DNA of 64,000 bases from Synechococcus sp. J7-Johnson (lineage in GTDB: Bacteria > Cyanobacteriota > Cyanobacteriia > PCC-6307 > Cyanobiaceae). Position numbers and translations under genes: made by a program. The stretch is taken from the NCBI RefSeq assembly GCF_024345795.1, contig NZ_JAGQBU010000014.1:1-64000 (forward strand). Reading direction: 5' to 3'. This document shows, piece by piece, positions 17,657 through 26,244 of this stretch (positions are counted from its first letter, which is position 1; every line of letters starts with the position of its first letter). Below the pieces are notes generated by a model. That model did not search any database. It was not told the origin of the DNA and saw only the letters and a program-made list of their open reading frames with translations.

Positions 17657-18448
17657 GTGATCGGCCTGGGCCGCATGGCCCGGGCTCTTCTGCTTCCGCT
17701 GCTTGATCAGGGGGTGATCCCCCGTGATCAGGTACAGGCCGTGGTCGCCAGCGCAGACTCGGCCAGGCGCCTCCAGGCGGAGCTCGGTGTGGCCGTGGGT
17801 CGTGATCCGGCTCAGGCCTGGGCTGCCCCAGCTGTGCTGCTGGCGGTCAAGCCCCAGCTGCTCGCAGCGGTGGCGGCCGGCGCGCCGCCGCCGCCACCTG
17901 GCGACGACGCTCCACTGCTGATTTCAGTTCTGGCCGGCGTGACCCTGAAACGGCTGGAGCGGTCTTTCCCCGGTTGGCGTTGTGTGCGGGCCGTGCCCAA
18001 CACTCCCTGCCTGGTGGGCGCCGGCATCACCGGTCTGGCCTGGGGCGACGACCTGCCGGCCGAGCAGCGCCAGTGGGTGTTGGATCTCTTCGCCCACGTC
18101 GGGGTGGTCAAGGAGCTGCCCGAGAGCCAGCTGGATGGTCTGCTGGCCTTGGCCTCCTCAGGCCCTGCCATGGCGGCGGTTCTGCTGGAGGCGCTCGCTG
18201 ATGGTGGCGTGGCCTCGGGCCTGCCCCGGCCCCTGGCCCTGGAGCTGGCCCTGGGCATGATGGCTGGCTCGCTGAAACTGATACAGGAGCAGGGCCTGCA
18301 CCCGGCCCAGCTCAAGGACATGGTAGCCAGTCCGGCTGGCACCACGATCGCGGCCTTGCGTCAGCTGGAGCAGGCGGGGGTGCGCAGCGCTCTGATCGAG
18401 GCGGTGCTGGCAGCGGCGGAGCGCAGCCGGGCCCTCAACGCCGGCTAG
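17657..18448 (+). CDS. proC: Pyrroline-5-carboxylate reductase
   Basis: Last step of proline synthesis, NAD(P)H-dependent reduction of P5C. Rossmann loop VIGLGRMA, then VKPQLL, and the C-terminal dimerisation/catalytic region SSGPAMAAVLLEALADGGV and DMVASPAGTTIAALRQLE. GTG at 17657 is the first canonical start but cuts the first Rossmann strand. CTG at 17636 in the same frame would give [14 protein letters not shown] and about 270 aa, the family norm, and would overlap the sepF stop as CTGA. I judge CTG the likelier real start, with GTG as the conservative choice. Confidence 0.92.
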   Translation: MIGLGRMARALLLPLLDQGVIPRDQVQAVVASADSARRLQAELGVAVGRDPAQAWAAPAVLLAVKPQLLAAVAAGAPPPPPGDDAPLLISVLAGVTLKRLERSFPGWRCVRAVPNTPCLVGAGITGLAWGDDLPAEQRQWVLDLFAHVGVVKELPESQLDGLLALASSGPAMAAVLLEALADGGVASGLPRPLALELALGMMAGSLKLIQEQGLHPAQLKDMVASPAGTTIAALRQLEQAGVRSALIEAVLAAAERSRALNAG

Positions 18449-18479
18449 GGCATCCAGCTGGCCAGCAGGCTACCCAGAG

Positions 18480-19121
18480 CTAAGTCTTCTCTCCCAGCCG
18501 CGGTTCCTCGCCCGCCTGCAGCCGCTTCAGGTTGCTGCGGTGCCGCCAGACCACCAGCACGGTGGTGAGCGCCGCCAGGGCCAGGTAGGCCGGCCTCAGG
18601 CCGGTGCCGGCCCCGGCAAAGGCTCCCAACATCAGCAGGGGCAGGCTCAGGGCCGCCACGACGCTGGAGAGTGAGACGATCCGGCTGATGGTGAGGCAGG
18701 CCAGAAAGATCCCGAAGCAGGCGAGGCCCACGGCAGGCACCAGGCCCAGCAGCATGCCCAGTCCTGTGGCGACCGCCTTGCCCCCCTTCCAGCCCAGCCA
18801 AACGGGCCAGATGTGGCCCGCCAGGGCGGCCAGACCGGCCGCGACCACCCACCAGTCGGTGCTGGGGGTGAACCCGCTGGGCTGCAGCAGGGCCTTGGCC
18901 AGCAGCACCGCGGCGGTGCCCTTGAGCACATCCACCAGGAACACCACCAGGGCGGGGCCCTTGCCCAGCTGCCGCAGCACATTGGTAGCCCCGGTGGATC
19001 CGGAGCCCAGCTGGCGCAGGTCGATGCCTGCCAGCCAGCGGCCGGCCAGCCAGCCCGTGGGCAGCGAGCCCAGCAGGTACCCCGCAGCCAGCACCAGCAG
19101 GGGCAGGAGCGGCTGGCTCAC
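18480..19121 (-). CDS. plsY: Acyl-phosphate:glycerol-3-phosphate acyltransferase
   Basis: Membrane enzyme making lysophosphatidate from acyl-phosphate, the first committed acyl transfer to glycerol. 213 aa with about five membrane segments. The three PlsY motifs are visible: GSGSTGATNVLRQLGK, GHIWPVWLGWKGGKAVATGLG and, near the C-terminus, HRSNLKRLQAGEE. GTG at 19121 overlaps the stop of the DUF3086 gene (GTGA). The upstream open frame antisense or internal to that gene is not needed. Confidence 0.94.
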   Translation of the reverse strand: MSQPLLPLLVLAAGYLLGSLPTGWLAGRWLAGIDLRQLGSGSTGATNVLRQLGKGPALVVFLVDVLKGTAAVLLAKALLQPSGFTPSTDWWVVAAGLAALAGHIWPVWLGWKGGKAVATGLGMLLGLVPAVGLACFGIFLACLTISRIVSLSSVVAALSLPLLMLGAFAGAGTGLRPAYLALAALTTVLVVWRHRSNLKRLQAGEEPRLGEKT

Positions 19122-20095
19122 GGCAGGTCCTGTTCCAGGGCCAGTTCGTTGGCAGTGGCGGCAAAGGCCAGCCAGAGGGGGAACTGAAGCACCGGTATGT
19201 CGACCACCTGCTCGGCAGCATCGATCACGATGAAGGGCAGTTCGCCACGCTCCTCGAGCCGGTCGGCCCGCTCGATCAGGGCATCGGGCCGCTCGAACAG
19301 CACGATGCCGCTGTTGGGGCCGAAGTCTTCCCGGGCCAGTCCCAGGCAGTCTTGAAGGCCGCGGCGCCACTCTCCGAGCCGCTCGGGCTCTCCGGCCAGC
19401 ACCAGGGTCTGGAAGCGGTCGCCGTAAAGGTCCCCCAGGATCGCCACCGCACCAGCGGTGATCAGGGCATTGCGGTTGCGGCTGCCGGTGCTGGCCTGGG
19501 CACCCCGCCCGCCCTGGTTGAGGAACCAGTCTTCGAGCAGGCCGGCGGCAGCGGGCTCCAGGCTGCGGCGCAGCTTCCAGGGATCGGCATAGAAATCGGG
19601 CTGTCCCTGAAAGCGGGCGAGGCGATCGCGGATCAGTTCGGCGTCCTGGCTGAACTGGCCCGCCGCCGCCGGTGCGATCTGCTGGGCCGCCGCTGTCGGC
19701 ACGGCCTCAGGCTGAGGATCCAGAGGTGAGGGCTGCACCTGCAGGGGCTGTACCACCAGGTCCATCAGCTCCGCCTGGCTGGCCAGATCCTGCAGGGCCA
19801 CCACCAGGTAGTCCTGGAAACCCTTGAGCCGGCGGGCGATACCGTCGGCGCGGCCGCTGAGGCTCCCGTCGAGATCGGCGTCCAGCTGCTTACGACGCTG
19901 CTCCAGGGCCTGGATCTCGCTCAGCAGGGCCGCCCGGCGCTCGCGCAGATCGCTCAGGGCCAGCTCCAGCAGCTCCCCATGGGCCGCCGGCTGAGCGGAG
20001 GCGATCGGTTCGGCGGCAGCCGAAGAGGCAGCTGCCGCTTCGGGCTCGGGTAGTGGTTCGGAGCCGGTTTCGGGAATGGGGGTGATGTCGCTCAT
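19118..20095 (-). CDS. DUF3086 domain protein, cyanobacterial
   Basis: Protein of unknown function conserved in cyanobacteria, 325 aa. Residues 1-42 are Pro/Ala/Glu-rich and probably disordered. Residues ~43-85 (LALSDLRERRAALLSEIQAL...) form a strong coiled coil. Residues ~145-320 form a globular domain starting with DAELIRDRLARFQGQPDFYADPWKLRRSLEP and including GDLYGDRFQTLVLAGEPERLGEW. No catalytic motif is apparent. It overlaps plsY by 4 bp downstream and the DUF3119 gene by 4 bp upstream, so it lies in one operon with lipid-related genes. Confidence 0.82.
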   Translation of the reverse strand: MSDITPIPETGSEPLPEPEAAAASSAAAEPIASAQPAAHGELLELALSDLRERRAALLSEIQALEQRRKQLDADLDGSLSGRADGIARRLKGFQDYLVVALQDLASQAELMDLVVQPLQVQPSPLDPQPEAVPTAAAQQIAPAAAGQFSQDAELIRDRLARFQGQPDFYADPWKLRRSLEPAAAGLLEDWFLNQGGRGAQASTGSRNRNALITAGAVAILGDLYGDRFQTLVLAGEPERLGEWRRGLQDCLGLAREDFGPNSGIVLFERPDALIERADRLEERGELPFIVIDAAEQVVDIPVLQFPLWLAFAATANELALEQDLP

Positions 20096-20514
20096 GGCAG
20101 GCCGCTCAGGTGCAGCTCCAGCTGCTGGCGCAGGGCGTTGGCATCAAAGAGCACCGGCAGCAGATGGGGACTCCGGCGTTCACGGAAATAGAACAGAACC
20201 GGCAGGGGTCCCCAGAACAGCGTCCAGCCGATCCATTCGCTGTAGGGGAAGCGGCGCAGCAGGGTGGAGCGGCTCCACACCAGCAGGGCATCGCCGCTGA
20301 ACTGCAGCCGCAGCAGCAGGGTCTGCAGCAGCAGGACCAGCCCGAGCAGTCCGACCACCGCGGCGGCGATCGGGATCCAGCTCCAGACGCGCTGGAGGAG
20401 CAGCAGCGCCACGCCTATGGCGATCAACCCCAGGGGCACCCAGGGGCGGGGCGCCAGAATCATCCCGTTGGCTGGATCGGGGCCGCTCGGGGCAGGGCTC
20501 GTGGGAGTCGTCAT
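20092..20514 (-). CDS. DUF3119 family membrane protein
   Basis: 140-aa cyanobacterial protein with two adjacent membrane segments at about residues 27-68 (WVPLGLIAIGVALLLL... and ...AAVVGLLGLVLLLQTL), then a cytoplasmic PH-like segment including SRSTLLRRFPYSEWIGWTLF and PVLFYFRERRSPHLLPVLFD. Function unknown. It lies 78 bp downstream of an MlaE-type lipid permease gene, an association that suggests a role in lipid transport to thylakoid or outer membranes. That role is inference. Confidence 0.85.
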   Translation of the reverse strand: MTTPTSPAPSGPDPANGMILAPRPWVPLGLIAIGVALLLLQRVWSWIPIAAAVVGLLGLVLLLQTLLLRLQFSGDALLVWSRSTLLRRFPYSEWIGWTLFWGPLPVLFYFRERRSPHLLPVLFDANALRQQLELHLSGLP

Positions 20515-20592
20515 CGCTCCATGCTGCAGCGCCTGCCCCCCCGTTGGCCAGCGCTTGCTGCTCGGGCCCCCGCCGGCAGCCGGCCCGATGAC

Positions 20593-21342
20593 TCAGCCAC
20601 CGAAGAGCACCTGGGTGAGGACCACATCCACCAGGCTCACCGTCACCAGGATCATCACCACGGCGCCGGTGGTGCTGGTGCCCACCTCCTTGGGGCCGCC
20701 GCGGGTGGTGAGGCCCCAGCCGCAGGCGATCACCGCGATCTGCAGACCAAACACCACGGCCTTCACCAGCATTGAAGGCAGGTCGGAGGGCTCCATCCAG
20801 GTGCGCACGGAATTCCAGAACACTGAGGGCGGAATCGAATAGAGGAAGGTGCTGCTCACCTGGCCCGACCAGATCCCCACCACGAAGAACAGCAGGCACT
20901 GCACCGGCGCCATCACCACCAGCGCCAGCACGCGTGGCACCACCAGGTATTCCACCGGATCGGTGCGCAGCATCGTGATCGCATCGATCTGTTCGGTCAC
21001 CTTCATCGTGCCCAGCTGGGCGGCATAGGCCGTGGCCACCTTTCCGGTGAGCAGGGTGGCTGTGAGCAGCGGAGCGATCTCCCGGGCCAGCCCCAGGGCC
21101 AGGATGCCGCCGACGGAGAATCCGGCACCCTGGCGGGTGAGCTCCGCGGCAACCTGGATGTTGAACACCGTGCCGGCGGCCAGCGCCGTGATGATCACGA
21201 TCAGGAAGCTGCCGGGACCGGCTTCCAGCATCTGCTCGAACAGGTCGTTGAGGTTGATGCGGCCCTTGGACAGGGCGGAGATCGCCTGCCCGCCGATCAG
21301 GCAGCTGCTGCCGAGCCGCTGGACATAGCGGGGAAGCCTCAT
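20593..21342 (-). CDS. mlaE: MlaE/TGD1-type ABC transporter permease
   Basis: Permease of an ABC phospholipid transport system (YrbE/MlaE; plastid homologue TGD1). 249 aa, five membrane segments. Family segments: LFEQMLEAGPGSFLIVIITA, REIAPLLTATLLTGKVATAYAAQLGTMKVTEQIDAI (the conserved coupling region), and the C-terminal STTGAVVMILVTVSLVDVVLTQ. ATG at 21342 forms an ATGA overlap with the stop of the sugar symporter upstream. The MlaF ATPase and MCE substrate-binding partners are not in this window. Confidence 0.93.
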   Translation of the reverse strand: MRLPRYVQRLGSSCLIGGQAISALSKGRINLNDLFEQMLEAGPGSFLIVIITALAAGTVFNIQVAAELTRQGAGFSVGGILALGLAREIAPLLTATLLTGKVATAYAAQLGTMKVTEQIDAITMLRTDPVEYLVVPRVLALVVMAPVQCLLFFVVGIWSGQVSSTFLYSIPPSVFWNSVRTWMEPSDLPSMLVKAVVFGLQIAVIACGWGLTTRGGPKEVGTSTTGAVVMILVTVSLVDVVLTQVLFGG

Positions 21343-22829
21343 GGTTGCAGTGCTGGACGCCGTCGCCGCCGCTCCGGCCAGCGCCGCATCACCACCAGCC
21401 CCACCACGATCAGCACCACCGGGATGATGCCCATGCACAGCCGGATCGTGAGCAGGGCTGAGTCGGGCTGGAGCAGCCCCTTGGCGGCCTTGTAGCCGCT
21501 GAAGCTGAGGACGTTGCCGAGCACGAAGACCGCCACGCCGATGCCCAGCTTCTGGGTGATCACCATCCAGGCGGTGTAGAGGCCGGCGGGTTTGTCGGGA
21601 TCGGCATCGATAGCATCAGGCAGCAGGGCCCAGGGGATCAGATAGGCGGTGGCGGCGCCCAGTCCCACCAGCATGATCGTGACCACCAGCAAAGAGAGAT
21701 TCAGCAGGTTTCCGGCTGAACCGGTGGGGGAGATGTCCGGATTGAGCGGCACCAGCACCATCGCCGCCATGCAGCCCACCACCCAGAGCCCCACGCCCCA
21801 GCGCAGGGCATGAACCCTGCCGTGCCAGTAGGCCACCCAGCTCCAGAGCTGCAGGCCCGCCAGGGCACTGAGCTGGAAGGGAATCAGAATCCAGGTGCTC
21901 CAGCTCTCGGGGATGCGCATCACCACCGTCAGGAAGATCAGCGACACCGGTTGCATCAGTTGCAGTGCGCACCAGAGCAGCAGGTAGAGCCCCAGCACCC
22001 GCAGGAAGCGACCATTGCGGCTGATGCGCCTCAACTGCTTGCCGAGCGGTTCGGGATGGCCGCTGGGGCGCTGGCAGTGGCGGGCGAAGGGGGCCAGCCC
22101 CCAGGCGCAGACCAGGCTGGTGATGGCGATCAGCGTGCCGGAGATCAGGCCCATGCGCTGGTACCCCTCGGCGCCGCCGCCCACCAGCAGGGCTCCCAGC
22201 ACCAGCCCGCTCAGGCCGGCGATGATCGAGCCGGTGAAGCGCAGGGCATTGAGCTTGGTGCGCAGGGGCGTGTCGGTGGTGAGCTCGCAGGCGAGGGCCG
22301 AGTAAGGCAGGTTGACGCAGGTGTAGAGCCCCATCGCCACCAGCTGGATCAGCACGAAAATGGTGAACTTCTGCCAGTCGCTGCCGGGGGGCACCCACCA
22401 CAGCGCCGCCATGCTCAGGCCGAGCGGCACGGCGCTGAAGGCGATCCAGGGAATGCGCGGACCCCAGCGGCTATTGGTGTGGTCACTGAGGAAGCCGACG
22501 ATCGGGTCGTTGATGCCGTCCCAGACCTTGATCACCATCAGCACCAGGCCGGCCATCCAGGCCGGCAGGCCCGCCACACCGGTGTAGAAGACGAACAGGT
22601 AGAAGCCGAGCAGGGTGGCGGCCATGCCGGTGCCGGCGTCACCGAGGCTATACGACCAGAGCATGCGACGGCGAGCCGCGCCGCTGAGGCTGGATGCATC
22701 TCTCACCGATGTGGACGCCTGGGGGCTCAGCGTGGTCTCGGGAGAGGTCAAGAAGGGCTGTACCAGGCGCAGGTCATAATGCTGCAGGCAAGCGTTCGCC
22801 GTGGTCGTTGGGCCGGGCTGGGCGCCCAC
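21339..22829 (-). CDS. MFS transporter, GPH (glycoside-pentoside-hexuronide:cation) family
   Basis: Twelve-helix cation symporter, 496 aa as read. The family signature is visible at the second membrane segment: VLMVIKVWDGINDPIVGFLSDHT followed by RWGPRIPWI, and later DAIDADPDKPAGLYTAWMVI, typical of MelB-type carriers. Residues 1-~50 are a poorly conserved tail, so the true start may be later, near the SGAARRRMLWSYSLGDAG stretch. The substrate is unknown; the nearby glycogen debranching gene is on the same strand but separated by tRNA-Gly on the other. Confidence 0.9.
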   Translation of the reverse strand: MGAQPGPTTTANACLQHYDLRLVQPFLTSPETTLSPQASTSVRDASSLSGAARRRMLWSYSLGDAGTGMAATLLGFYLFVFYTGVAGLPAWMAGLVLMVIKVWDGINDPIVGFLSDHTNSRWGPRIPWIAFSAVPLGLSMAALWWVPPGSDWQKFTIFVLIQLVAMGLYTCVNLPYSALACELTTDTPLRTKLNALRFTGSIIAGLSGLVLGALLVGGGAEGYQRMGLISGTLIAITSLVCAWGLAPFARHCQRPSGHPEPLGKQLRRISRNGRFLRVLGLYLLLWCALQLMQPVSLIFLTVVMRIPESWSTWILIPFQLSALAGLQLWSWVAYWHGRVHALRWGVGLWVVGCMAAMVLVPLNPDISPTGSAGNLLNLSLLVVTIMLVGLGAATAYLIPWALLPDAIDADPDKPAGLYTAWMVITQKLGIGVAVFVLGNVLSFSGYKAAKGLLQPDSALLTIRLCMGIIPVVLIVVGLVVMRRWPERRRRRPALQP

Positions 22830-22850
22830 CGACGGTACGCTTGTACTGGT

Positions 22851-22921
<71 letters not shown>

Positions 22922-22928
22922 TGTTTCT

Positions 22929-25004
22929 TCAAAGCCCCGTCGCCTCGATCAGGTGGGGAGCCGCCAGCAGCATGAGGCTGCGGCCCTGTAGAGCTGCCGT
23001 CTCGGCGCTCAAGGGCTGGGGCGACACCAGCAGTTCATCGCCAGCGATCTGGCCGGTGTCGATCAGCCGTAGCCAGCCGGCGCTGGGCTCAGGAAGCTTG
23101 AAGGTCATCGGCTGGTAGTAAGCATTCATGCCGCACCAGAGCAGGGGGCCGTGGCGCAGGTCGTGCAGGCTCCAGGCCAGGCTGTGGGACCAGCTGCCCC
23201 AGTCGGGTTGGAGCAGCTCCAACCCGTGCCACTCGCGCCAGATCAGATCCCGCTCGCCCGGCCTGGAGGGGGGGGGGTCGGCATGGGGGCTCTCAGGATT
23301 GAGCAGGCCTTCGAGGCGGCGGCGCAGGCCTACCAGCCGGCTCACGAACTGATGAAGGGCCTGGTCGTCTTCGTCGGGGCGCCAGTGCATCCAGCCCAGG
23401 GGATTGTTCTGGCACCAGGTGTTGTTGTTGCCCCCCTGACTGCGGCGCACTTCATCGCCCATCAGCAGCATCGGCACCCCGGGCGCCAGCAGGAGGGTGC
23501 CCAGCAGGTTGCGGATCTGGCGGTTGCGCAGCTCGCTGATCTGCGGATCGCTGCAGGGCCCCTCCACCCCGTGGTTCCAGCTGTTGTTGTGGTTGTCTCC
23601 GTCACGGTTGTCCTCGCCGTTGGCCAGGTTGTGCTTGACGCCGTAGCTGACCAGATCGGCGAGGGTGAAGCCGTCGTGGGCGGTTATGAAGGTGATGCTG
23701 CGGCCAGCCTTTGCCGGCTTGCCGCCATAGAGATCGGAACTCCCTGACAGCCGCTGGGCCATCGACCAGCAGCAGCTGTCGTCCCCCTTCCAGAAGCGGC
23801 GCACGTCGTCGCGGAAGCGGCCGTTCCAGGTGCCCATGCGGCGCGCCGGAAAATCATGGAGCCGGTAGAGACCGCCGCAATCCCAGGGTTCGCTCACCAG
23901 CTTGAGGTCGCTCAGCTCAGGGTCGGCCTCGATCTCCTCGAACAGCGGCGGCTGGTCGAGTGGGGCCAGCTCCTCGCCACGGCTGAGGGCGATGCCGAGA
24001 TCGAAGCGGAAGCCGTCGATGCCCAGCTCCAGGGCCCAGCAGCGCATCGACTCCAGCAGCAGCCTCCTCACCAGGGGGCGGTTGGCGGCGATGGTGTTGC
24101 CGCAGCCGGTGACGTCCTGGTAGTCGCCACGGATGTTCTGGTGGTAATAGAGGTGGTCGGCCAGGCCGCGCCAGCTCAGGGTCGGCCCGTCCTGGTTGCC
24201 TTCGCTGGTGTGGTTGTAGACCACATCGAGCAGCACCTCCATCCCGGCCTGGTGGCAGGCGGTGACCAGCTGACGCATCTGCTGGCGCCCCGCCAGCGGG
24301 TCGTCGCCCACCAGATAGCCCTGATGGGGTGCCATCCAGCTCAGGGGGCTGTAGCCCCAGTAGTTCTGTCGCCCGTGGGGGGCGTCCTGGGGATCGAAGG
24401 CCATCACCGGCAGCAGCTCCAGTGCGGTGACCCCCAGGCTGCGCAGATAGGGCAGGGCGTCGATCACGCCCAGCAGGCTGCCCTGGCGCTCGGTGGCCAC
24501 GGGGCTGCCCTGGCCCCGGCTGAGCCCGCCCACGTGCAGCTCGTAGATCACCGTGGTCTGCCAGCTGTGGCGGGGCCTCGGCGCGGCCACGAAATCGAAG
24601 CGATCCCGCTCCGTGACCACTCCCTTCAAGCAGCTGGCCGTGTTTGGGATGGCGCCGATTGCATCACGGCGGCGGTAGACATCCCAGCCGCTGATCGCCC
24701 TGGCACAGGGATCAAGCAGCACCTTGGAGGGGTTGAAGCCGTGTCCACCGGGCATCAATGGCCCATAAACCCGGTAGCCGTAGCAGGTGCCCTCGCCGAT
24801 GCCCTCCACTTCCACATGCCAGTGGTCGCCGGAGCGATGGCGCAGATCCAGCGGAATGATCCGGAAGGGTTCAGGCGAGCTGCCGCGGGCGAACAGCAGC
24901 AGCTCCACCCTGGTGGCCGTTGGGGCCACCAGGGAGAAATTCACCCCCCGGGCGGTGATCGCTGCCCCGAGGGGCCAGGGATGTCCGAGCTGGATCGAAG
25001 ACAA
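22929..25004 (-). CDS. glgX: Glycogen debranching enzyme, isoamylase/GlgX type
   Basis: GH13 alpha-1,6-glucosidase that trims glycogen branches during breakdown. 691 aa: N-terminal CBM48 domain (~residues 5-100, GAAITARGVNFSLVAP), then the catalytic barrel. Catalytic residues: Asp nucleophile in IDGFRFDLG, Glu acid/base in LVSEPWDCGG, Asp in TAHDGFTL; the YELHVGGLSRG and VVYNHTSEGN segments are also canonical. Glycogen is the night-time and fermentative carbon store feeding pyruvate to the PFOR/hydrogenase module elsewhere in this window. Confidence 0.95.
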   Translation of the reverse strand: MSSIQLGHPWPLGAAITARGVNFSLVAPTATRVELLLFARGSSPEPFRIIPLDLRHRSGDHWHVEVEGIGEGTCYGYRVYGPLMPGGHGFNPSKVLLDPCARAISGWDVYRRRDAIGAIPNTASCLKGVVTERDRFDFVAAPRPRHSWQTTVIYELHVGGLSRGQGSPVATERQGSLLGVIDALPYLRSLGVTALELLPVMAFDPQDAPHGRQNYWGYSPLSWMAPHQGYLVGDDPLAGRQQMRQLVTACHQAGMEVLLDVVYNHTSEGNQDGPTLSWRGLADHLYYHQNIRGDYQDVTGCGNTIAANRPLVRRLLLESMRCWALELGIDGFRFDLGIALSRGEELAPLDQPPLFEEIEADPELSDLKLVSEPWDCGGLYRLHDFPARRMGTWNGRFRDDVRRFWKGDDSCCWSMAQRLSGSSDLYGGKPAKAGRSITFITAHDGFTLADLVSYGVKHNLANGEDNRDGDNHNNSWNHGVEGPCSDPQISELRNRQIRNLLGTLLLAPGVPMLLMGDEVRRSQGGNNNTWCQNNPLGWMHWRPDEDDQALHQFVSRLVGLRRRLEGLLNPESPHADPPPSRPGERDLIWREWHGLELLQPDWGSWSHSLAWSLHDLRHGPLLWCGMNAYYQPMTFKLPEPSAGWLRLIDTGQIAGDELLVSPQPLSAETAALQGRSLMLLAAPHLIEATGL

Positions 25005-25067
25005 GGACTCGGGTCACCCGTCGCTACAAGTTAGTGCTGTGCGGGGCGTTGGCCCTCGGGAGGCTCG

Positions 25068-25763
25068 ATGCCGGTTGAGGAGAGTGGCGAGACGACCATG
25101 GAGGCTGGGCGACCGCCCACGCCCGTGCTCCCCGGACTGTGGGTGTTCGCCCCCAACCGCGACAGCAGGGGGGGGACCTCCTGGCTGCTGGCGCCCCGGG
25201 GTCAGGCGCCGCTGCTGATCGATGTGCCGGCCTACACCGCCGCGAATCTTGCCGTTCTGCAAGAGGCCGGTGGCGGCAAGATCCTGCTCACCAGCCGGGA
25301 GGGCCATGGGCGTTGCCGCCGCTGGCAGGAGGCGCTGGGTTGGCCGGTGCGGTTGCAGGAGCAGGAGGCCTACCTCCTGCCCGGCGTGAAGGGGCTGGCC
25401 CCCTTCGGCGATGAGCTTGATCTGGGTGGGGGCCTGCGGGCGCTCTGGACACCGGGGCCCACTCCAGGGTCCTGTGTGGTCCATGCGGCCGGGGAACTCG
25501 ACGTGCTCTTCTGCGGGCGCTTGCTGGTGCCGACCGCGCCGGGGGAGGCCCGTCCGCTGCGCACGGCCCGCACTTTTCACTGGGACCGGCAGCGGCGCAG
25601 CCTCGAAAGCCTGCACCGCTGGCTGCCGCCCGGTTCTCCCCGCTGGATCGCCAGCGGAGCGGGTCTTGGGGCACTGCAAGGGGAGAAGCTGATCGACGGC
25701 GGCCGCGGCCTGCTCGATGACCTGCTGAATGGTCTGCAGGAAGGTCTGCTTGATCCTTCCTGA
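25068..25763 (+). CDS. Metallo-beta-lactamase-fold protein with degenerate metal site
   Basis: 231-aa soluble protein resembling MBL-fold hydrolases: a strand-rich N-terminus (GTSWLLAPRGQAPLLIDVPAY), the position of the HxHxDH motif (ILLTSREGHGRCRRW near residue 72-86), and a later TPGPTPGSCVV where active enzymes have TPGHTPGS. Two of the usual His ligands and the Asp are replaced, and the second-motif His is Pro. If the fold is right, zinc hydrolysis is unlikely and a structural or regulatory role is more probable. It is divergent from glgX (63 bp) and 202 bp upstream of hup. Assignment from pattern only. Confidence 0.7.
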   Translation: MPVEESGETTMEAGRPPTPVLPGLWVFAPNRDSRGGTSWLLAPRGQAPLLIDVPAYTAANLAVLQEAGGGKILLTSREGHGRCRRWQEALGWPVRLQEQEAYLLPGVKGLAPFGDELDLGGGLRALWTPGPTPGSCVVHAAGELDVLFCGRLLVPTAPGEARPLRTARTFHWDRQRRSLESLHRWLPPGSPRWIASGAGLGALQGEKLIDGGRGLLDDLLNGLQEGLLDPS

Positions 25764-25965
25764 GGCTTCGGTGGGCGGTCCATGGAGTCCGGATCGGGCG
25801 GGTTCGGGGCCGATTCGGCTCCAAACCATTGTTCAGCAGGGGTTTTTGGTTGCCCGAACCGCCCTTCCCCCATACGATTGGCGCGCTGTACCGTTCCGGC
25901 GCCGGCGAGAGGGTGTTTTTCCGCTCCGTCCAGCTCCCGCATTCTCCTGAAGGTTTTCGCCTCCG

Positions 25966-26241
25966 ATGAACAAAGCTGATCTCGTCAACCTCGTTGCGGT
26001 TCGCACCGAATTGACCAAGACCGAAGTGTCCAAGGTCGTCGACGCCGCGATCGAGACGATCGTGGATTCCGTTGTGGAAGGGAAGAAGGTCTCGATCCTG
26101 GGCTTCGGCTCCTTCGAGCCCCGCGAGCGCTCCGCCCGTCAGGGCCTCAACCCCAAGACCGGCGAAAAAATCAAGATCCCGGCCAAGCGGGTGCCAGCCT
26201 TCACTGCCGGTAAGCAGTTCAAGGACAAGGTCCAGAGCTGA
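25966..26241 (+). CDS. hup: HU family nucleoid protein
   Basis: DNA-bending histone-like protein, 91 aa, exact family length. Features: MNKADLVNLVAVRTELTK helices, then GKKVSILGFGSFEPRERSAR and the DNA-intercalating arm with NPKTGEKIKIPAKRVPAF. The upstream 200 bp has no gene and must hold the promoter; I could not fix the -10 confidently. The TGA stop at 26239-26241 is in the same frame as gluQ, which follows three bases later. Confidence 0.98.
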   Translation: MNKADLVNLVAVRTELTKTEVSKVVDAAIETIVDSVVEGKKVSILGFGSFEPRERSARQGLNPKTGEKIKIPAKRVPAFTAGKQFKDKVQS

Positions 26242-26244
26242 GCC

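Noticed and set aside
23856-25034. 392-codon plus-strand open frame opposite glgX
   Set aside because: Antisense to the debranching enzyme whose catalytic motifs are all intact.
26239-26244. HU-GluQRS fusion by TGA readthrough as the main product
   Set aside because: HU is a complete protein of exact family length and reinitiation at the nearby CTG is simpler; kept only as an alternative.
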